Shown here: positions 13,564 through 24,273 of the stretch, piece by piece
How positions within the stretch are numbered: position 1 is the stretch's first letter
Layout of the letters: every line of letters begins with the position of its first letter
Origin: Bretschneidera sinensis
Taxonomy: Eukaryota > Streptophyta > Magnoliopsida > Brassicales > Akaniaceae
Length of the DNA: 64,000 nucleotides
NCBI GenBank assembly: GCA_023935145.1
Contig: CM043705.1
Location: forward strand, 89,438,084 to 89,502,083
Direction: 5' to 3'
Program-made: the position numbers and the translations under genes
The notes under the pieces: generated by a model
Databases searched by the model: none
The model's input: only the letters and a program-made list of their open reading frames with translations
Told to the model about the DNA's origin: nothing

Positions 13564-14339
13564 ATCTCCTCATTTTTTATGATGACAAAACTAAGGTGAG
13601 AAAAACAGTTTTAAAAACTAAGTGTTAGGTTTTTACAGAAAAATAGACAGAGTCTCCTCTGTTTTTAGGATAAAATCAACCTATAAAAAGCATTAAAAAG
13701 AACATTCAACCTAGCATATATATGAATTTGGAAAATTGAGCAAGGCTCCCCCTTAATCTTTGCATACAGACAGTTCTTATTGTTTTGTTCTTTTTCTTTA
13801 CCTTCTACCTTCTCTATGCTCTACTTTTTCTATGTTTTCTCCCCCTTTTTGTCATCAACACAAAATGAGTAAATAGATAGACAAATATATATATATAAGT
13901 TCAAAGATGAACAAAGTGTAAAGCGAGAAAATAAGACATGGCAATATAGCTCATCAAATTGCATATTTCCCTTAAAATATATGTCATGAGCGTATGTAAC
14001 TACTACTAGCAACGGAAGAAGCTTATCCATCCTAATAGATAGATAGAGTATACTAAAACAAACATGTATGCATAATGTTAGCCCAAAACAAATACCAAAA
14101 GAGTTCCCGAGAAGAATCAGAAAACTGATATATGAGCTAAGGTAATAGGAGGCATGCAATATCAAAAACAAATACCTAGGTTTCCAAAACACATTCATCA
14201 AATGAAGATAAACAGCTAAGGTTCCCATAAACCTAGCAATTAAACATAATATATCATATCATGTGGTAAAATACATGAAAATGAAAGAAAAATATATGTC
14301 CTTGCAAAGTTTTTGACACAGTTCTACAGTAAAGAACAA
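13564..14339. other. Element B 3' non-coding region
   Basis: On the minus strand this lies between the env-like region and the 3' LTR. It includes an AAAAAGGGGGAG tract near 13840-13850, typical of the untranslated 3' part of Sirevirus-like elements. A 132-codon minus-strand frame at 13830-14228 resembles nothing known. Confidence 0.55.
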
Positions 14340-15523
14340 AGAAAGATGTCTAGGGTGCGTCAGAGGGTCGATGAAGCCTAGTGATCTGGTCTCTCATCTC
14401 CTCAAGCTTACCATCGATGATGTTGAATTAGGCATTCATTGTGAGTGAGAGGGAGGACATCTCATTCTTGAGATCCCGAAATGCAGCTAGCATGGATTCA
14501 TTATAATCCTGTGACCTCGATCTGCTAGCACCAACACTAGTTGTTGTCTCTTCCTGTGGGTCATCATCCTCTGCCATGCCCTCATCAGTGAGAGCAGCTC
14601 CAGTAGGTTTTCTTTGCCAAATATTCTGAGCTGGATCAAAGATGGAATTGATAGTGCATTCCAAAGTGAAGTCTTCCAGCTGAAGTAATTTCATTATGTT
14701 CAGTGTGGACTTGTTGAACACATCAGTGAGGGCCATCTCTATCCTCTCCCCTCCTCTCCAGCAAAGGAAACACCGTAATGCTTTAGGATTCTTGTAATTA
14801 GAATTCCATAAGAAAGGCCATTAAGCTTCTTTTCAGACCCCTCTACCATTTTAGCAAGGATGAGACTATAAATGTTATATCTGGTCCCGCTCATGAGCAT
14901 CCATAGGATATAGATATCAAGTTGACTGATATATGTACGACTCCCTTTTCTGGGAGATACGCAGTAATTTATGATTAGATATATGACTATACTTTTTATG
15001 GTCAAGGCATTGGTGTCTTTAAATGAGTTGCTAAAGATATAGGTGTTATCTTATCTCAACATTCACATAGTATTTTGTTTATCGAAATCCTCAGCCCAAT
15101 TGAAGATATCGACCCATTCTTCTCCTCCCATACGGATTCCCAAAATCTCGAAGAGTACATTTACATTTATCAAAATTTTCTTGCCTTTAACAAAGGTCAT
15201 AAAGGATAGTCCCGTGGTTGAATTCTTGACTAAATTAGCATAAAATAGTCGAATTAACCTAGGGCAAGCAATTTCTAACAGTGTGACTATAGGAGTCCAA
15301 TTAACAGCAGTGAAATAGTGCTCGATATCCATGTCATTACTTCTTAAATTTTGAAATCTACGTAACGACCTAAGATTATTTCCTTAGCAGAGATATGACC
15401 ATCATACCGAGGATTTGCCGTGATATTGATGACAAGCTTGGGATCCACTAGTATCTTCTGACGTTTGCTGCAGTCGGCACCATCACCACCCTTCTTAGAG
15501 TAGACAGTCACGGATTTAGGCAT
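14340..15523 (-). pseudogene. Element B env-like/extra ORF downstream of RNase H, broken
   Basis: The frame opens at 15523 (MPKSVTVYSKK) and continues through three further frames at 15332-15063, 15005-14739 and 14736-14428, so at least three frameshifts or stops separate them. The text resembles the 'putative plant transposon protein' domain found as an extra ORF after pol in some plant retroelements (ANLVKNSTTGLS, ILYVNVLFEILGI-like). The C-terminal block is acidic, then predicted helical. Function unknown; Sireviruses often carry an env-like gene at this position. I cannot show a signal peptide or fusion features. Confidence 0.5.
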
Positions 15524-16229
15524 TTTTGAAGGGAATAAACCTTAAAAAGTGAAGGCAGAGTGTTTCTTTGGAAGAAATTTGATGGTTTTCGGGCAAAATT
15601 GGTGAGAAATCACTGAATTTCAGATGAGAGAGAAAGGTTATGCGACTAGGGTTTCAAAAAATTAGGGATTTTTGAGGTTGAAGATGAAGTGCAGGTTTTA
15701 TAGTCGTGATTAGATAGTCAACTATCGAAAATGGCCAGTCAACTGTCTTTTTTAAATGAAAGGGCCGCATACATGCTTACGTTTGGATAATCAATTGTCT
15801 AAAATGGGCAGTCGACTGTCCTTTTTCAATCAAAATACTGGACCTGAGGGACAATCAACTGTATATATGGACAATCGACTATGAAAGTCTCTATCCTTTG
15901 CACAGTCAACTGCCAGAGGCCATATTCATATGGACAGTCAATTGCCAAAGTCTCTGTCTTTTGGACAGTCGATTGTCAAATTTGCACAGTCGACTACGCA
16001 ATGCCTATTACTGAAATTTGAATGACTTTTTGCAATGATTTATTGTTCTATGCTCTTCTTAAGTGAGGGAAATATTAAATTTGGATTAATCCTAATTCAC
16101 TTCATAGCAATTATGCGCATGATGAATGTTAATGCAATAAAACACACATAGTCATAATTTTTTAATCCTATTAACAGTTTTGTTTTGCAAAAACTGTCTT
16201 CATTTAAAGGTTTAGTGAGGATATTAGCA
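15524..16229. other. Element B spacer with second CAGTCGACTG array
   Basis: Non-coding DNA between RNase H and the env-like ORF. At about 15705-16005 it carries repeated variants of the same CAGTCGACTG motif that fills this element's LTR. No gene seen. Confidence 0.6.
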
Positions 16230-17640
16230 ATTTGATCTTCCAAGGGAATGAATTCTAGCCTAATATTACCCTTTTGAGCATGATCTCTAATGAAGTTATG
16301 TCTTATCTCAATGTGTTTAGTTCTAGAATGCTGAATTAGGTTTTTTTGTCAAGTTGATAGCACTAGTGCTATCACAATGAATTGGAATGTTTTGAAAATA
16401 CATGCCATAATCTTCTAGTTGTTGTTTCATCCATAAAACTTATACACAACAACTACCGACGGCTACATATTATGTTTCGGCGGTTGATAGTACAATTGAA
16501 TTTTGTTTCTTTGAAAACCAAGAAGTTAACATAGCACCTAGAAATTTGCATGTTCCACTAGTGCTTTTTCCATCTAATTTACAACCCACAAAATCAGCAT
16601 CTGAGTACCTAACAAGCTCCAAAGTTGATTTTCTAGAATACCATAAACCTAGATTTTGATTACCTTGCAAATATCTTAGGATTTTTTCACAGCAACAATA
16701 CGAGATTCCTTAGGATTAGCTTGAAATCTAGTACACATGCATACACTAAACATTATATCAGGTCTAGCTGCAGTTAGATATAGTAAAACTCCTATCATCC
16801 TTCTATAAGTTTTAGTATTTACACACTTACCTTTCTCATTTAGGTCAAGTTTTGTAGAGGCTCTTATGGGAGTGCCAATAGATTTTGAGCTCTTTATCCT
16901 AAACCTCTTCAATAGGTCCTTGGTGTATTTGGATTGATTGATGAAGATGCCTCATTTCAATTTTTTGATTTGAAGTCCGAGGAAGTAGGTAAGCTCTCCC
17001 ATCATGCTCATCTCAAATTCACATTGCATACACTTAGAAATATCTTGACACATGGATTCATTAGATGCACCAAATATAATATCGTCAACATATATTTGGA
17101 CTAGAAATGTGTCATCTTTATGAGTTTTTGTAAAAAGAGTTGCATCTATTTTTCCTCTTGTAAAACCATTTTCAAGTAAAAACTTACTTAACTTTTCATA
17201 CCATGCTCTTGGAGCTTACTTCAACCCAGAGAGAGCTTTAGAAAGCTTATAAACATGGTTTGGAATATTAGGATTTTCAAAACCAAGAGGTTACTCAACA
17301 TAAACCTATTCTTTTATAAAACCATTTAAAAAGACACTTTTCACATCCATTTGAAATAATTTAAACTTGTTAAAGCATGCAAAATCTAGTAACATATGAA
17401 TGACTTCTAATCTAGTTACGGGAGCATAGGTCTCATCAAAGTCTATTTTTTCTTCTTGATTATAACCCTTAGCAACTAGTCTAGCCTGTTCTTAGTTACT
17501 ATTATATTTTCATCCATTTTGTTTCTATATACCCATTTAGTTCCTATGATAGTATGATTCTTTGGTATGGGAACTAGAGTCCATACTTTATTTCTTTCGA
17601 ATTGATTTAACTCTTCTTGCATAGTATTTATCCAATCAAC
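16230..17640 (-). pseudogene. Element B reverse transcriptase and RNase H
   Basis: Minus-strand copia RT begins near 17640 with the KWVYRNKMD block, has the YVDD active site near 17085 and the RT thumb at 16912-16676 (TAARPDIMF). RNase H follows at 16670-16470 (YSDADFVGC, then KSTSG). Several stops interrupt it, including within the block after LNGFIKE and at the end of the RNase H core. The frame joins the upstream gag remnant almost directly, with no protease or integrase between. Confidence 0.8.
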
Positions 17641-18035
17641 ATCTTTTTTCGCTTCTATAAAAATTTTAGGTTCTACTTGGGATAAAAATTCTACTTATCC
17701 CATATTTCCTTAGCCGAAACACATGTAAAATTTTTATTGTACTCATTAATTTCTAAAACACAATGTAACATACTAGTAGCTCTACTATTTAGAGACATCA
17801 TTCTACAATCCTCTTCACTAAACTCCGATTTGAGTTTAGGAATTGTATGATTGATTTCTCCAATAATTATTTCCTTTGTAGGAATTCTAGGTCATTCCTC
17901 AATAACTCTCTACAAATTATAATATTTTCCCTCAACAAAGATTTTCATTCTGTTTTTCCAGTAATTATAATCTAAGCCATTGAACAAATGATGTCTAGTA
18001 TAGGAATAACCTTCAGTATAACTATTTGAAGCCAT
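17641..18035 (-). pseudogene. Element B gag N-terminal fragment
   Basis: ATG at 18035 on the minus strand, 42 bases past the primer-binding site, opens a gag start (MASNSYTEGYSY, then LFNGLDYNYWKNRM) of the kind seen in Sirevirus-like copia elements. It has an in-frame stop after about 50 codons and is cut off near 17650, where it runs into RT sequence. Confidence 0.7.
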
Positions 18036-18076
18036 CTAATCAGCTCAAGGGTTTTTAGCCTAAAATTGAGTACATG

Positions 18077-18088
18077 GCTCTGATACCA
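18077..18088 (-). other. Primer-binding site of element B
   Basis: Minus strand reads TGGTATCAGAGC, complementary to the 3' end of initiator methionine tRNA. It lies two bases inside the LTR edge at 18091, which fixes the orientation of the element. Confidence 0.9.
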
Positions 18089-18090
18089 AT

Positions 18091-18944
18091 TGTAAACTGA
18101 GTACAAACCCAAGATAGGGGTAAATTAGGTTTAAAAAACTTTTTATAATTAATATACAAGTTTTTAAAAATTTAATCAAGTAAGACACACAATAAATAAG
18201 ATGCTTGAAATTAAAGGAGTAAATGAAGAGAATATATAAACTTTGTTTATAGTGGTTCGGCAATATCAAACTCTTTTTGACCCTACATTCACTCTCTTCA
18301 AGGAATATCCTTGAAGAAATCCACTAATTATAGTCGAGTAACTTCATGGATGTTGCACAAACGCTATAGGCACTCTCTTCCACAATGAAGTTATAAGGAA
18401 GTGTTTAATTCTAAACATTCTAAGAGTTATATCAATTCTTTCTCTTTACAATGATTGATGTTTAATGTAAAGGAAAAGAAGAAAGATGGCAATAAATGCT
18501 TTACAAGATGAAGATGATTTCTCTTTTAAGAACAAAGCTTGATAAATGGCTCAAAGAATTTTTTTCAAAGCTTTTAAGAGTATTAATGAGCTTGTTTTCG
18601 AATTGATTGTGCTTTCTTGTTTTCTTAAATGCTCATTGATGATAGATTTTTATAGCCTTGGCCTTATATGACTATTAGACATAGATTTGATAGGTTTGGA
18701 TCATTAATTACTCAAATCCCGCATCCAAATTTTGAAAACTAACCATTTTTCTCGACAGGACAGTCAACATTCCTCTCTTGAATTTGGAATTCTGGTTTTA
18801 AAATGATTTGGATAGTCGACTGTCTAAATGGGTAGTCAATTGTGAAACTCTTTATCTCTTTCACAGTCAACTGTCCTTAATCTACAGTCGACTGTCCATT
18901 TTGTTTTCAAAATGGCCAGCTTATAGAGAATTGGACAGTAGACT
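18091..18944 (-). repeat. Element B 5' LTR, first piece
   Basis: Aligns with 12222-13075 of the other LTR. It ends inside the CAGTCGACTG array where element F begins. The LTR resumes at 25644, and about 45 bp present in the left LTR is missing at this junction. Confidence 0.8.
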
Positions 18945-19018
18945 ATATAAAATAAAAGGATAAGCTATGGGGTGCCTCCCATGAGCGCTAAGTTTAACGT
19001 CTTCAGCCGGACCAAACT

Positions 19019-19966
19019 TTATTTTTCCCCAAAACTAAGAGTGGCAGCAGCTAGCATAGGAAGTGTCTTATTCTCTCCCATATAAGCATGAGATAAATGC
19101 TTGGGCAACTGCTTGAATTCCAATTTAGGTGCCTGTACAATAAAAGGAAAAATAGTATTAGTAGGCACATGGGGGTCAAATGGATCGGTGTACTTACTTG
19201 GATGCTTTGGAGAGGCCTCTAGGATGTGCACAGTTTCAATGAGGTCTTTAGTAACATCTTTTGATTTTAGCTCAATATCTGAACCTTTGAAATAATGGGT
19301 GAAAGTGGTCTCCAAGGGATCAATATGATGGTCATGAAAGACTTGTTTAACAACACCTTGCTTTTGTTCACTTAGCTCCTTAGCCAATTCCCCCATTTGT
19401 ACTTCCAATCTATGAATAGCTTGCTCATGCTTGTAATTGATTTGTCGTTGCTTAATCATGAACTGTTCTTGTGAAGTCATCAGTTGCCTCATAAGACTCT
19501 CTAAGTCATTATTTTCTGATTCCGGCACTGGTTGGGCTGCTGGTTGGAAGTGTCGTTGCTGTCCTTGAAGATTCAAAGCATTGTGATTGTTGCTCCATGA
19601 GAGGTTAGGGTGGTGCTTCCATCCAAGATTGTAGGTATTTGTATATGCATTGTGCAGTCCCTCATAATTTGCTTGCTCTTGATCTGCATATGAATACAAA
19701 GGGCAAGTGTTATGATCAAAACGAGAACATATAGCACATACTTGGAGTGGTTTGCCTCGCGGACTAGGTGATATGTTTTGAGTAGTCATGGCATTTATGA
19801 GCATATCTAGCTTCCTCTCCATAGCATCTAGACAAGTATATTGATCTTCTGTCATTGGTGCTTCACCCTCAAATTCTTCTTCTCTCTCCTCGAATTTGTT
19901 TCTAGGCCTCTTTCGAATGATCTGCTCACTCTCTATATCAAGTGGAAGGATGGTTGGGTTCCACAC
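19019..19966 (-). CDS. Element F gag fragment, second copy
   Basis: Open frame of 315 codons with no stop. It has an RKRPRNKFEEREEE charged start, then a cysteine-containing knuckle-like segment (CAICSRFDHNTCPLYSYADQ) and a tail rich in Q and charged residues. The YNLGWKHHPNLSWSNN block is typical of the C-terminal gag of Ty3/gypsy elements of the Athila/Tat kind. The usual gag N-terminal core is absent. It differs from the 22970-23923 copy at about seven residues plus a two-residue deletion beside the first histidine. The start is not an ATG in good context, so translation is doubtful. Confidence 0.6.
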   Translation of the reverse strand: MWNPTILPLDIESEQIIRKRPRNKFEEREEEFEGEAPMTEDQYTCLDAMERKLDMLINAMTTQNISPSPRGKPLQVCAICSRFDHNTCPLYSYADQEQANYEGLHNAYTNTYNLGWKHHPNLSWSNNHNALNLQGQQRHFQPAAQPVPESENNDLESLMRQLMTSQEQFMIKQRQINYKHEQAIHRLEVQMGELAKELSEQKQGVVKQVFHDHHIDPLETTFTHYFKGSDIELKSKDVTKDLIETVHILEASPKHPSKYTDPFDPHVPTNTIFPFIVQAPKLEFKQLPKHLSHAYMGENKTLPMLAAATLSFGEK

Positions 19967-20286
19967 TTGAAGCCCTTACATGAATCAGCCGGAATACCTT
20001 AGTGCAGCAGCTTTAGTACTGCTGCTCGGGTGGTCTCTGGACTATTTGCGCTCGAGTGCTCCAAGCACTGCGCTCGATCACAGACTTGCGCTCGATCGCA
20101 CAAGGCACTGCGTTCGATCACAATGAGGACAGAAACTCTTCCTCTGCACACCTGAACAGAAAACGAAAAGAAGGAATAAATCTGATTTTTGATAAAAATA
20201 AAACAGAACAGAATAAAATAGAATAAATTAAAATAATAATAATAAAAAAAACTAACGAAAATAATTTCAAAAAGAATTTAGCACAA

Positions 20287-20304
20287 TCCCCGGCAACGGC
20301 GCCA
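20287..20304 (-). other. Primer-binding site, element F second copy
   Basis: Minus strand reads TGGCGCCGTTGCCGGGGA, matching the 3' end of a plant aspartate tRNA. It follows the LTR edge (20311) after six bases. Confidence 0.85.
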
Positions 20305-20310
20305 AAAACT

Positions 20311-21663
20311 TGTTGTGCGATAATATACCTAAATAAATAGGTGAATGATCGGACTTTGTTTTACTTGCAAGTGCACAAGGTCAACAGTGTAGTATAGTGT
20401 GCGAATGCAAGATCATCTCCACAGGGATTGGTAAAGTTCAATTTAGAATTAATTTCTCTAAAGTAAAAAGATGTAAATAACAACTGAATGGTGATTTGAT
20501 AATAATAAAGACATAAGGCTTTGATATCCACCACTAGTCATACATTCCCGATTTTGTATAAGGTATCAGTGCTCTAGCCTTATTATGTGTACCTACTGGT
20601 TGCCAACCTAAGGGCATGGTATCTACTCCTTAAGCTATTGATTTCCCTAAGCAACGAGTTAGGCATGGTATTTACTCTAACTCTTTTCTTCCTTAAGGGA
20701 TTCAGCATGGTATCTGCTTGAGTTGTTCCTTAAGAAAACATAGGTACTGTGGAAATCGACAACCACATGAGACCTAGGGCATGGTATCTACTCCCGGTTT
20801 CCCATGTTGATTAACCCGGGTATCCGGATAAGATGGTCCCTTGTTACTAATGTTAGACCCAGGACTCGGTCATCCAAATTGATCTAACTAACCCATCCAT
20901 ACCACATGCATATGTTGGCCTTACACATACATATGAGGAATTTAAATAAGCACAGGTGTTAATCAAGTTAAGTAACATAATAAGCTATGCAAAGATTTAA
21001 TCAATGAATAAAAATATGGGAATGCATAACTAGGGCTTCAATCGAGCCCTATAAGAGAGTTAGTTACACATACTAACTGAAGTAAACATAATTAAACTAA
21101 ACATAAGGGAGAAGAATAAACCCGTGAGAAGAGGCGTCAATTCTCTCCCAAGCTCTCCACTCCAAGTAAAAGAAAAGAGAAAAGTGTTTCTTTCTAAGGT
21201 CTCTCTTTGTGTGTGAGTTACAAGTGTATTTATAGGTCTTTGAGAAGTCCTAATAGACCCATGAGTCCTAAATTTTCCTAAAACGAAAATCTTGTACTTT
21301 TCAAAATAAGGTTCTGCAGTTTACTGTTCACGCCCGTATATGTGCGTTCGATCGCATGTGTCATTGCGCTCGATTGCAATGTGCGCTCGATCGCATGTGT
21401 CCTTGCGCTCGATCCTACAGGTGTGCGCATGATCGTATGTGCGCTCGATCGCATTGAATGTGCGCTCGATCGCACTTTGTCCAGAAAGTGCTCCAGGGCT
21501 TCTAGATTTCTTCCTTAAAGTGCCAAAACTGCTTCTTTTTCTCCGAGACCCTATAAAAACATGTAAAACACACAAATGGAGTAAAAGATACCAAATTAAC
21601 GTAATAAATGATCTAACAAGTGTAAATAAGGGGGCTTAAATATGTATATTTAAGCGTCTATCA
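20311..21663 (-). repeat. Element F LTR, middle copy, 1353 bp
   Basis: Minus-strand reading starts TGATAGACGC and ends CACAACA. A TATAAATA box lies at 21227-21234 (minus), and a tandem cluster of GCGCTCGATCGC-type palindromes at 21337-21475. Nearly identical to 24274-25643. A plus-strand phrase GGCATGGTATCTACT recurs several times at 20610-20800. Confidence 0.85.
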
Positions 21664-22969
21664 CACCCCCAAACTTACATATTGCTAGTCCCTTAGCAAT
21701 ACTAAATTAAAAACTAAAGCAGAAATATAGATAAATCCAATGTTCATAGTGTCAATAAAAAATCTAGATTTTACACAAAACAATGATGCGCATTCATGAG
21801 CAAGCTTAACAAGTGTAAACATATATCTGCAATGAATAAGAGTTTTGAACGTAAATCATATTCACTAGGTATTTTAAGATATCACAAGTTTGACTTTGGT
21901 GTGTGGTGATCAGCACATAAAAGGTTGGGTTTTCAAGAAATTCAAACAGGTAGTGTTTCGATGACTCAAGATTCACCAAACTTCCTATTAGAGTCAACAA
22001 ATATGGCATAGACTTTTATTTGCGAGATTTTTGCCAAGTTAGTTCCCTTAAGCTTTCTTGATGACTCGTGTAACGAGTGTTTAGCCAATGACTCCCAAAC
22101 CAGATGGTTTTAGGGCATTAGGTGTAGAAACACCCCTAAGGGCTTACTAACTCGAGTCAAAAAGGCTACGAAACTAACTGATCTTAATGCTACCGATCAG
22201 AATATTCCACCTTTTGACGTGACACTCACTGCTTACTGAGGCAAGAGGGCCAGTTACTCAATGGAAAGTTCTTTTTAATGATCTTTATGAGCATTTTTTT
22301 TTCTTTTCTTTTTGAGTAATAACGGACTTTTTTTATTTTCTTATGCCACCGTGTTAATCTAATAGGCCATCTGGTTCACAGTCAAGCAAAAGAAACATAC
22401 AAATCAAAATTACATGTCATACCCCACACAACTATGTGCTAATGTGCTCATGTTTAGTTTAAGTCGAACTTGTGAATCCTTAAATGCCTAAAGGAAAGTG
22501 ATTATGGTTCCAAACTTAATTATTGGCCCATATGTTCAAGGTGTTAAGCTCGCTTATGAAGTCAAATCATTTTGTTTGTTTAGAACACCCAAAAATTTTG
22601 GAACGGAATGAACATGTATTTATCTATGAAAAACAACAAAACAAAAAAAAACTGGGACAAGGTGTGTGTGAATGTGTCTCCCATACCCCCAAACTTAAAT
22701 TACACATTGTCCCCAATGTGTGAATAACAAGGAAAGAGCTGACCTGGGAGATGGAGAACTAGCTAGGTCGGCATGGCTCATAGCGTACCCCCAAACTTGA
22801 ACGGATGCACACATTGTCCCTAAAAAAGAAAAACTAACGTAATACGGGAAAACAAGAAGTAATAAAAATAAATAAATAACAATAAATACATAAAATAATA
22901 AAATAAAAGGATAAGCTATGGGGTGCCTCCCATGAGCGCTAAGTTTAACGTCTTCAGTCGGACCAAACT
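21664..22969 (-). other. Element F 3' non-coding region and polypurine tract
   Basis: About 1.3 kb between the gag stop and the next LTR, with no coding potential where pol should be. The minus strand carries several copies of a GTTTGGGGGTA-like tract (near 22690, 22790 and at the LTR edge 21664), of which only the last sits beside an LTR. Confidence 0.7.
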
Positions 22970-23923
22970 TTATTTTTCCCCAAAACTAAGAGTGGCAGCA
23001 GCTAGCATAGGAAATGTCTTATTCTCTCCCATATAAGCATAAGATAAGTGCTTGGGCAACTGCTTGAATTCCAATTTAGGTGCCTGTACAATAAAAGGAA
23101 AAATAGTATTAGTAGGCACATGAGGGTCAAATGGATCGGTGTACTTACTTGGATGCTTTGGAGAGGCCTCTAGGATGTGCACAGTTTCAATGAGGTCTTT
23201 AGTAACATCTTTTGATTTTAGCTCAATATCTGAACCTTTGAAATAATGGGTGAAAGTGGTCTCCAAGGGATCAATATGATGGTCATGAAAGACTTGTTTA
23301 ATAACACCTTGCTTTTGTTCACTTAGCTCCTTAGCCAATTCCCCCATTTGTACTTCCAATCTATGAATAGCTTGCTCATGCTTGGTATTGATTTGTCGTT
23401 GCTCAATCATGAACTGTTCTTGTGAAGTCATCAATTGCCTCATAAGACTCTCTAAGTCACTATTTTCTGATTCCGGCACTGGTTGGGCTGCTAGTTGGAA
23501 GTGTCGTTGCTGTCCTTGAAGATTCAAAGCATTGTGATTGTTGCTCCATGAGAGGTTAGGGTGGTGTTTCCATCCAAGATTGTAGGTATTTGTATATGCA
23601 TTGTGCAGTCCCTCATAATTTGCTTGCTCTTGATCTGCATATGAATACAAAGGGCAAGTGTTAGTAGTGTGATCAAAACGAGAACATATAGCACATACCT
23701 GGAGTGGTTTGCCTCGCGGACTAGGTGATATGTTTTGAGTAGTCATGGCATTTATGAGCATATCTAGCTTCCTCTCCATAGCATCTAGACAAGTATATTG
23801 ATCTTCTGTCATTGGTGCTTCACCCTCAAATTCTTCTTCTCTCTCCTCGAATTTGTTTCTAGGCCTCTTTCGAATGATCTGCTCACTCTCTATATCAAGT
23901 GGAAGGATGGTTGGGTTCCACAC
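22970..23923 (-). CDS. Element F gag fragment, first copy
   Basis: Open frame of 317 codons, stop-free, about 97% identical in protein to the 19019-19966 copy. It has the same knuckle-like segment (CAICSRFDHTTNTCPLYSYA) and YNLGWKHHPNLSWS block of gypsy gags. It lies about 330 bp past the primer-binding site, leaving no room for the N-terminal gag core. The element therefore looks like a gag-containing deletion derivative that depends on a partner for all enzymes. That both copies are still open suggests recent copying rather than proven selection. Confidence 0.65.
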   Translation of the reverse strand: MWNPTILPLDIESEQIIRKRPRNKFEEREEEFEGEAPMTEDQYTCLDAMERKLDMLINAMTTQNISPSPRGKPLQVCAICSRFDHTTNTCPLYSYADQEQANYEGLHNAYTNTYNLGWKHHPNLSWSNNHNALNLQGQQRHFQLAAQPVPESENSDLESLMRQLMTSQEQFMIEQRQINTKHEQAIHRLEVQMGELAKELSEQKQGVIKQVFHDHHIDPLETTFTHYFKGSDIELKSKDVTKDLIETVHILEASPKHPSKYTDPFDPHVPTNTIFPFIVQAPKLEFKQLPKHLSYAYMGENKTFPMLAAATLSFGEK

Positions 23924-24249
23924 TTGAAGCCCTTACATGAATCAGCCGGAATACCTTAGTGCAGCAGCTTTAGTACTGCTGCTCGGGTGGTCTCTGGACT
24001 ATTTGCGCTCGAGCGCTCCAAGCACTGCGCTCGATCACAGACTTGCGCTCGATCGCACAAGGCACTGCGTTCGATCACAATGAGGACAGAAACTCTTCCT
24101 CTGCACACCTGAACAGAAAACGAAAAGAAGGAATAAATCTGATTTTTGATAAAAATGAAACAGAACTGAATAAAATAAAATAGAATAAATTAAAATAATA
24201 ATAATAAAAAAAAACTAACGAAAATAATTCCAAAAAGAATTTAGCACAA

Positions 24250-24267
24250 TCCCCGGCAACGGCGCCA
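24250..24267 (-). other. Primer-binding site, element F first copy
   Basis: Same 18-base tRNA-Asp match as at 20287-20304, six bases inside the LTR edge at 24274. Confidence 0.85.
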
Positions 24268-24273
24268 AAAACT

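Noticed and set aside
13830..14228. 132-codon minus-strand frame, hydrophobic
   Set aside because: Lies in the 3' non-coding part of element B, has no family resemblance, and its sequence is low-complexity.
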